Source: Rhodotorula mucilaginosa
Taxonomy: Eukaryota; Basidiomycota; Microbotryomycetes; Sporidiobolales; Sporidiobolaceae
Direction: 5' to 3'
NCBI GenBank assembly: GCA_034406715.1
Contig: CP137870.1
Span: forward strand, 1,054,001 to 1,118,000
DNA: 64,000 nt
Under the pieces are notes generated by a model that saw only the letters and a program-made list of their open reading frames with translations, was not told the origin of the DNA and did no database searches. A program made the translations under genes and the position numbers. The number at the start of each line of letters is the position of its first letter. Positions within the stretch are counted from its first letter, which is position 1. Shown one piece after another: positions 56,898 to 64,000 of this stretch.

Positions 56898-57224
56898 TCA
56901 TCGGATGAGCGCATAGATCTGCTCAAAGGCGAACGGGACTGCGAGGTTGGCGGCGAATTTAAAGTCAGCACCCGAGGACGGAAGTCAAACAGAGCACAGG
57001 ACGCACCGACGCGGAGGACGCCGATGGCGATGAAAAAGTTGCGGAGGGTCTGGCGGGCCTGCATCTTGGCGAGCGCGAGCTGGGCGGGCGAGGGTCCTTG
57101 GCCTGGAGGCGATGAGAAGCAGCAGGGGGAGCAACTCGGGCGTCAGCTCGGGGACGCTTGGCTCAGGTAGAGTTGCGTTGGAGATAGATTCCGTGAGCGT
57201 GTCGTACGACTCACCGGCGAACAT
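56898..57224 (-). CDS. Very small mitochondrial outer-membrane protein, Tom5-like
   Basis: Three exons: MFAG is spread over a 10-base first exon at 57224, a central exon (about 57103-57013) encodes QGPSPAQLALAKMQARQTLRN and a hydrophobic stretch FFIAIGVLRV, and a last exon at about 56940-56898 gives VPFAFEQIYALIR and the stop. The total is about 48 residues. A short polar N-terminal helix followed by one C-terminal membrane helix, starting MF, is the layout of Tom5 of the protein import pore. Similarity is in layout and a few residues only, so the name is tentative; another tail-anchored microprotein is possible. Its start codon is about 120 bases from that of the divergent CSL4 gene. Confidence 0.5.
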
Positions 57225-57345
57225 GGTCGTGGTCGTGGTGGTGGGAGGAAGTCAAGCGCTCTCACTTTGAGGCGGTGCTCCTTCCGACCGACTCCACCCT
57301 CGACTCGCTTGGAAGCCTACTCTAGATCGGAAGAGTACTCTCGAT

Positions 57346-58228
57346 ATGGCTACCCAAGTCATTCCCGGCCAGCCGCTCTCGGTCGCCGGCACTTCTGCCT
57401 CGCTCGCCGCCGGTCCCGGCACTTTCGTTCGCGGAGGCAAGGTCTACGCCGCTCTCGTCGGACAAGTCAAGCGGGAGGGAGGCGTACGTCCCTCATATTC
57501 CGTCCTACGCAAGCCCCGCGCGCAGGCTGACGTTTGGCGGGCAAATCGAACAGGTCCTGTCCGTCCTGGGCAAGGAGGAGACGCAGGCGATCCCCGAACC
57601 GAATGCCACAGTCAGTGCCGCTACCTGACTAGCCACAGCTTCAGAAGACGGACATACTCACGTCCTGTCGGTCGCAGGTGGTCGGAACAGTCACGCGCAT
57701 CACCCGGCAAGCGGCGACGCTGTCTCTCCTGACCGTCGACGGGCGACCCTGCCGACCGGATTTCACGGGCATCATCCGGAGTCAGGACGTGCGACAGACG
57801 GCAAAGGACTCGGTCAAGGTCGGTCGGACCTTCTTGGAGTTGGAGCTCCCAGACGCCATACTGATCCACCCTCGTTGCTCGACAGATCTGGTCATGCTTC
57901 CGACCTGGCGATGTCGTCCGAGCCAAAGTCGTGCGTTGCGGACAGTCTTGCGCCTCCGTTAACAGCTCTCACTGACGCTTGTCATTCTCACAGATCTCGC
58001 TCGGCGATTCGCGATCATGTTTGTCGTGTCCCTTTGCTCCCCTCGATCCAGAAGTTGACGCCTTTTTCTCGTGCCGCAGATTTCCTTTCCACGGCGGCCA
58101 ACTCGCTCGGCGTGTTGTTTGCCGTCTCGACCAAGACGGGCGAGCCACTCGAGGCAGTCAGTTGGGAAGAGATGCGAGATCCAACGACGGGCGAAGTCGA
58201 GGCGAGAAAAGTGGCTGGACCGGAATAG
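57346..58228 (+). CDS. CSL4: RNA exosome cap subunit Csl4
   Basis: Cap protein of the RNA-degrading exosome that guides RNA and cofactors into the ring. Six short exons. The N-terminal domain begins VIPGQPLSV, the usual start of the family, and includes GPGTFVRGGKVYA. The S1 domain starts at VVGTVTRIT and continues through FTGIIRSQDVR, then WSCFRPGDVVRAKV and ISLGDSRS. After a last splice (donor GTTTGT, acceptor before 58077) YFLSTAANSLGVLFA and the C-terminal zinc-ribbon-like end (SWEEMRDPTTGEVEARKVAGPE) follow. That splice restores the conserved SYFLSTA motif. Divergent from the Tom5-like gene. Confidence 0.92.
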
Positions 58229-58388
58229 CGTTTCCCTCTTTGCGCGCTGCGGCGAGTATCTGTCTACGTGTCTGTTGTAGTATCAAAGCAATCCCTGCAT
58301 GTCCTTTTGCTCTGATACTTTGGAGAGATGAGCTCTTGTCGTCGCCTCGCTCCCCACCTCTGACCCGAACGCCTCACTCGACGACAAG

Positions 58389-60492
58389 ATGGATGAGCAC
58401 TACGACTTTGTGAGGCGCTCGCTAGGCTTTCATCGAGGTGCTGTGATGCTCATGGCAAGCCCTGGCAACCCCTGCTGACTCCCGCTCACGTCGCATCCTC
58501 GTCCACCGCCATCATCATCATCGTCTCGGTCGCTGGTCATTGCCTGCGCGCTCTAGATCATCCTCGGCACCGGCCTGACCGAATGTGTCCTCTCTGGACT
58601 GCTCTCGGTCGAGGGCAAGAAGGTCCTCCACATGGACAGGTGCGTGCCTCTCGTCGCCATTCCACGTCGGATCATGCTGCCGCGGCCCTCTCTGAACGGG
58701 GGGCACCAGTACAAGGGTCCTGCGTGATTGCGAGTGGGAACGGAAGCTGACTGTATTCTGTACCGCCAGGAACGACTACTACGGCGCCGAGTCGGCCAGT
58801 CTCAACTTGACCCAGGTTTGTCGACGCGTTGACCTGCAAGCACTGTGACCAGGTCGCAAACCTACCGGTCATCGCGGAGAGCGTCAACTACTGACACAGT
58901 CGATGTACTCCTCTGCAGCTCTACAAGAAGTTCCGAGGCACGGAACCGCCTGCCGAGCTGGGCCGCGACCGCGACTACGCCATCGACCTCATTCCCAAGT
59001 TGTCAGTGCCGTTCACCACCCTCGCTGCCACGCAGATAGTTTCAGTTGACATGAGCCGGACCACACAGCATGATGGCGAACGGCGAGATGACCAAGATGC
59101 TCGTGCACACCGACGTTACGCGCTACCTCGAGTTCAAGCAAATCGCCGGATCCTACGTCCTCCGCGACGGCCGGATCGCCAAGGTCCCCGCGACCGAGAT
59201 GGAGGCGATCAAGAGTCCCTTGCTGGGCCTGTTTGAGAAGCGCCGGGCGAGGAACTTTTTCCTCTGGGTCCAGAACTACAACGAGGAGAACCCGAGCACT
59301 CACCAGGGTGAGGCTTTCTTGCGCTTCGCTCCCGGCGCGTCTGCTCGCATGCGCTGTGCTATCTGTCGCTAATATTCTACCACTTTAACCCGCGCAGGCC
59401 TCAGCCTCGACAAGAACACGATGAAGGAGGTCTACTACAAGTTTGGTCTCGAGGCGGGCACCCAGGACTTTATCGGCCATGCCATGGCTCTTTACCTCGA
59501 CGACGAGTGCGTGCCATTCCTGTTGACGGTGTCGCGAATGTCACTGATGCTCGACCGCCCGCCCGCAGCTACTTGACCCAGCCCGCTCGGGAGACGTACA
59601 ACCGAATCATGCTCTACACCTCTTCCATGGCCCGCTTCGGCAAGTCGCCGTACCTCTACCCCCTGTACGGCCTCGGCGAGCTCCCGCAAGGCTTTGCTCG
59701 TTTGTCGGCCATCTACGGCGGCACGTACATGCTCGACAAGCCGGTCGACAAGATCGAGTACGATGACAAGGGCAAGTTTGTCGGCGTCACCTCGGGCGGC
59801 GAGACCGTCAAGGCCGACAAGGTCATCGGCGACCCGTCCTACTTTGTAGACGCGAGCGGGAAGGGCGGCGCCGACAAGGAGGACAAGGTGTTCTTGGAGG
59901 GCCACGTCGTTCGCGCGATCTGCATCCTGCGGCACCCGATCCCGAATACGGACGACTCGGACTCGGTCCAGATCATCATCCCGCAGAAGCAGGTCAACCG
60001 CAAGCACGGTAAGTCGCGACAACGTGGGTGCTGCTTGATGTGATGTGATGGCCGAATTGACACGGTCTGTTCCGCCCCAGATATCTATGTCGCCGAGGTC
60101 TCGTCCACGCACAACGTCTGCGCCAAGGATGTCTACGTTGCCATGGTGTCTACGATCGTCGAGACCGGCAACCCGGAAGCCGAACTCGACGCCGGTCTCA
60201 AGCTCCTCGGACCGATTCACGAGAAGTGAGTCCCCCTTTTGCGGGCGGATCTCCATACGCAAAAAGGACCGCCACTGACTTGGTCCGTGATCGAAAACGC
60301 AGGTTCGTGTCGATCTCGCCGATCTACTCGCCGGCGTCGTCTGGATCGCACGACAACGTCTTTATCACGCGATCCTACGACGCGACTTCGCACTTCGAGA
60401 CCGTCTGCGACGACGTCAAGGAGGTGTGGCGCCGCGCGATCGGCGAGGAACTCGTTCTGAAGAAGCGGGAGGATGCCTTGCAGGCTGAGTAA
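58389..60492 (+). CDS. GDI1: Rab GDP-dissociation inhibitor
   Basis: Extracts prenylated GDP-bound Rab GTPases from membranes and delivers them to the right compartment. Nine exons; the first encodes only MDEHYDF, the next [20 protein letters not shown]. Family signatures: [71 protein letters not shown] and [20 protein letters not shown], then GDPSYF and the C-terminal [16 protein letters not shown]. About 450 residues, the usual size. GDI rather than Rab escort protein is indicated by the compact length and lack of the long insert. It looks complete. Confidence 0.95.
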
Positions 60493-61067
60493 GGTCACTA
60501 CAGTCCGCACCTCGTCTCGGTTTTGTCCCCCTAGTCTCGGAGGGGTTTCCGTCCCCAGCTCGTCTCCTCGTTCTTGCTGTTTCTCCCTCCCTGTTTTTCC
60601 AGCCCATCGCGGATCGCAATGTACTCTACCACGATCGATATGTGTGACCCGAGCACGCAAAGGGACCTCGGATGGCGTGCGGAAACGGTCGATTGCTTCC
60701 CGCCTGCCATAGGACTCGATCGGTTTCCAGCTGCTGCAGATTTGCTTCGTCCTCCACGCTCGAGGCGGTGACCATTCATGCATGAGAGCTGTGCTTGCGA
60801 TATGGCCTCGGAGATCGACATTTCAAAGTCCATGCGAGGGCTATAGACCCAGGCCAAGAGGTCTGGGCTCACGAAGATGTGACGGGGCTTGCGTTTTGTG
60901 AGCGCCCGAGCACGCCTTCGCACTTGCTGCTGCGGATTCCGCCTTCCTCGCTCAGGTGAGGCCGGTGAGGATGGTGGCACCGAAAGCGAGTGTTCGATGG
61001 TTGTAGCTCCTCTTCTCTATTCTTGCACGTCTGTGTTTGCTACCCGCTACACCCTTGAAGCGCAGAG
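60493..61067. other. Intergenic region between GDI1 and the sulfate permease
   Basis: GDI1 3' flank and permease promoter. No gene or clear motif seen. Confidence 0.5.
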
Positions 61068-64000
61068 ATGGCCACCGCTACGCGAGCCAAGTTTCTGAGG
61101 TGGATTGGGCACGACCCGGTCATCACGCAAGCTGCCTCTGCTCGAGGTACGTTCACTCCATCTTTTTGCCACTCGATACTTGATAGCGTAGGCGGATCTG
61201 GTGGTGGCAACACTGACCCCGAATGCGCATCCGAACGAGCAGACTTTGTCAAAAGCTATTCTCACGACTTGCCAAGCCAGTCGAAAGCCTACGTCGCCAG
61301 GCTTTTCCCGTTCACCAAATGGATCCTCAACTATAACCTGACATGGCTTACGGGAGACCTTATCGCCGGATTCACCGTCGGGTTGGTCGTCGTTCCGCAG
61401 TCGATGGTGCGTTCGTCTTTTTCTCGACGAAACCGTCCTCCGTCTCTGCTGCTGACTCTTTATGCGCGCATACGCCTGTACTTTTCACAGTCCTACGCCA
61501 AGATTGCGACGTTGCCTGCGCAATACGGTCTGTACTCGTCGTTCGTCGGCGTGCTCATCTATGTAAGTCTCTCGCTTTCGAAGTTTGGACTTCCTCGCCT
61601 TTTCTCGCGACGGATCGCTGACTCTCGGGCCCTCGCTAGGCGTTGTGGGCGACTTCCAAGGATGTCACTATCGGTCCAGTTGCGGTCATGTCGCTCCAAG
61701 TCAGTAAGGTCATCGCGCACGTCCAGGCGAAACCCGGTGGCGACCAGTACCCGGGTCACATCATCGCCACCACGCTCGCCCTCATCTGCGGTTGTGCGGT
61801 CCTCGGTATGGGCCTGCTGCGTCTAGGCTTCTTGGTCGAGTTCATCCCCGCTCCGGCGATTGCCGGCTTCATGACTGTGAGTTGCGCTGGCCCGCTTCTT
61901 TCTCCTCCGCCCAGTTTGCGACACCGGACTGACACCCGACGTTTCCCCGCAGGGCTCGGCCATCTCTATCGCTGCTGGTCAAGTGGGCGGTCTTATGGGC
62001 TACAGTAAGCTCTTCGACACGCGCGCCGCGACCTACAAGGTCATCATCAACTCGTTCAAACATTTGCCCGACACCAAGCTCGACGCCGCCTTCGGACTCA
62101 CCGGCCTCGTCTTCCTCTACGCGAGCCGGGCCCTCCTCAGCCGTATCGAGCGTCGCTCGAAGAACCCGATCGTACGCAAGACGGCCTTCTTCGCCAACAC
62201 GTTCCGGACGGCGTTCCTCGTCATCATCTCGACCGCCGCCTCTTTCGGTTTCCTGCGCTACAAGAACCCGAAGAAATACCCCATCTCTGTGCTCGGCAAC
62301 GTCCCGGCGGGTTTCCAAGATATGAGCGTTCCGGTCGTCGACTCGAAACTTCTCAGCCTCATGGCATCCGAAATCCCGGTGTCCATCATTCTCGTCTTCC
62401 TCGAGCACATCGCCATTGCCAAGTCCTTCGGCCGCGTCAACAACTACAAGATCGACCCGAATCAAGAGTTGGTCGCCATCGGCCTCAACAACATTATCTC
62501 GACCTTCTTCGGCGCATGTGAGTGCCCGCTCTCCGTCGCCCTTCCCAGAGCGCACCTGACCGGCTTTCCTCGTTCTCAGACCCGTCGACTGGCTCCTTCT
62601 CCCGAACTGCCATCAAGGTGAGAAAGACGACCCTGCTCAGACGAGGGCTTGAGGGCTGACTAGTCGCCTCTCTCCGCAGAGTCGTGCGGGAGTTCGCACG
62701 CCCTTGGCCGGCTGGGTCACGGCCCTCGTCGTCCTTGTCGCTCTTTACGGTCTCACTCCTGCTTTCAAGTGGATCCCGTCGGCGACTCTCAGCGCCGTCA
62801 TCAGTAAGTCGGGGAGAGAACTTTTCAGCCGCTTATTTTCAGCAGGCGATGTTCTTTCCCAGCCGCGTCTGACGAGCCGCCCGCTGACAACTTGCGCCGT
62901 GGCACCCACAGTCGAAGCGGTCGGCGGTCTCGTCGCTTCGCCGAGGCAAACCTACTCTTACTGGCTCGCCTCCCCGCTTGAGGCGCTCATCTTCCTCGTC
63001 GCCGTCTTCATCACCATCTTCACGTCGATCGAGAACGGCATTTACTTCAGCATCGCCGCCTCGGCCGCCCTTTTGCTGTTCCGCATCGCGAAGCCTCGCG
63101 GCAAGTTCCTCGGCCGGGTGCGTGTCCGCCACGAGGAGCCAAACGGCGCGACTCTGGCCCGCGACGTCTACGTGCCTTTGAACCCGGACGGTGTTCGCAA
63201 CTCGACCATCCAAGTCGACGCGCCACCGGCAGGTGTCATCGTCTTCCGCATGGAGGAGGCTTTCCGTGAGTCTCTTCATTTCGAAAGTCCGCGCCTGAGA
63301 CAGTTTCTGATGTTTGACTCGCGACACGCAGTCTACGTCAACTCCGCGAGGTACACCGACCAGATCGTCGACTACGCAAAGGAGGTGACCCGGAACGGCC
63401 AAGACTACTACTCGGTCCCGCAAGGCGACCGTCCTTGGAACGACCCGGGCCCGAACCGGTTCCAGAAGCGCGGGAAGCGCGCGGACCGCGAGGAGCTCAA
63501 GGCAGCCGAGAACGAAGCCAAGCCGTCTCTGAAGGCTGTCGTCTTTGACTTTTCGGGCGTCAGCAACGTCGACACGACCAGTATCCAGGCGCTCGTCGAC
63601 ACGCACAAGGTTCTCTCGCGGTACGCTGGTCAGCCGGTGGCGTTCCATTTCGCCACCATCCTCTCGCCTTGGATCAAGCGCGCTCTCCTCGCCGGAGGCT
63701 TCGGACGCGATCGCGAGGACCAGCGGCCGGTTGAGATCGGCGACGTCGTCCCTCAGCACGACAACGCCGACGAGATCTCGCGCTTGCCCTCGGTGCCGGC
63801 TGCAGTCTCCGAAGCTTCGTCGGCTACTCCACACGACATCAAAGAGCTCGATATCGAGCGAGGAACCCCGCCGTACCTCGGTTCTCGCAACGACAGCCTG
63901 GAGAAGGTGCCATACGCAGCGAGCGCGGCAGACACCGTCGTTGGCGACGGCCGATTGATCTACTTCCATCTCGACTTGCCGACTGCCGTCGCTGCTGCCG
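61068..64000 (+). CDS. SulP family sulfate permease with STAS domain (3' end outside window)
   Basis: Plasma membrane sulfate transporter of the Sul1/Sul2 type. At least nine exons are visible. After an N-terminal cytosolic stretch (FPFTKWILNYNLTWLTGDLIAGFTVGLVVVPQSM, the classic SulP entry motif, cited here in parts at 61303-61407) come SYAKIATLPAQYGLYSSF, KDVTIGPVAVMSLQ and GFMTGSAISIAAGQVGGL, then SFSRTAIKSRAGVRTPLAG, all diagnostic. The C-terminal STAS domain contains VVFDFSGVSNVDTTSIQAL. The frame is open to the window edge, so the stop is not seen. The acceptor after the first intron-like GTACGT at 61149 would put a stop in frame, so I read through there. Substrate could also be another oxyanion. 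Confidence 0.93.

Overview
The window reads as nuclear DNA of a GC-rich, intron-dense basidiomycete yeast. Almost every recognised gene is split by many short GT-AG introns (often 40-100 bases). Protein similarity and gene style suggest a red-yeast relative (Pucciniomycotina, Microbotryomycetes such as Rhodotorula, Sporobolomyces or Leucosporidium); that placement is inference. I see no rRNA, no convincing tRNA, no CRISPR and no intact transposon or virus-derived element.

Layout. 1-556: 5' part of a heterotrimeric G protein beta subunit (-). 2.6-5.5 kb: ribosome-assembly GTPase NOG2 (+). 5.7-8.4 kb: carnitine acetyltransferase with both mitochondrial and peroxisomal signals (+). 8.5-12.4 kb: Spo71-like PH-domain protein (-). 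13.9-15.7 kb: ribonucleotide reductase small subunit (+). 16.4-17.1 kb: mitochondrial ribosomal protein uS12m (-), divergent from an F-box-like protein (17.3-18.4 kb, +). 19.4-20.6 kb: alpha/beta-hydrolase fold protein lacking the usual serine (+). 20.8-24.1 kb: membrane RING-H2 protein and SURF1/Shy1 (both -). 25.2-28.1 kb: 16-exon amino acid permease (+). 28.3-31.5 kb: prolyl oligopeptidase (-), divergent from a copper-fist regulator (31.7-33.9 kb, +). 34.1-34.7 kb: an inverted, internal fragment of the amino acid permease gene. 35.1-35.6 kb: four-exon gene for V-ATPase V0 subunit f (-). 35.8-36.4 kb: mitochondrial GatC-like protein (+). 37.0-41.5 kb: kinesin-7 type motor (+). 41.8-43.0 kb: RNA polymerase III subunit RPC8/Rpc25 (-), divergent from a Nop6-like RRM protein (43.2-44.4 kb, +). 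44.6-45.8 kb: short-chain dehydrogenase (-). 46.2-48.5 kb: unrecognised disordered protein with a C-terminal membrane segment (-). 48.9-56.5 kb: four tandem members of an unrecognised gene family (-). 56.9-57.2 kb: tiny Tom5-like gene (-), divergent from exosome subunit CSL4 (57.3-58.2 kb, +). 58.4-60.5 kb: Rab GDP-dissociation inhibitor (+). 61.1 kb to the edge: SulP sulfate permease with STAS domain (+, incomplete).

Most genes are conserved housekeeping genes with no operon-like logic. Several short divergent pairs probably share promoters. The outstanding region is 48.9-56.6 kb. Four diverged paralogues lie head to tail with the same exon plan: a first exon of about 125-129 codons, a 36-base micro-exon, a long third exon of about 122-144 codons and a short last exon. 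Where I could check the arithmetic the introns are phase 0. Each gene carries a TCCGCGGA element (one with a single extra base) about 125-138 bases upstream of its start codon. I do not recognise the protein family. The element matches the known yeast pleiotropic drug response element bound by Zn2Cys6 regulators, so co-regulation of the cluster is a testable inference.

Coordinates of spliced genes run from start codon to stop codon and include introns. Splice sites were assigned by eye from GT-AG signals, phase and protein conservation.
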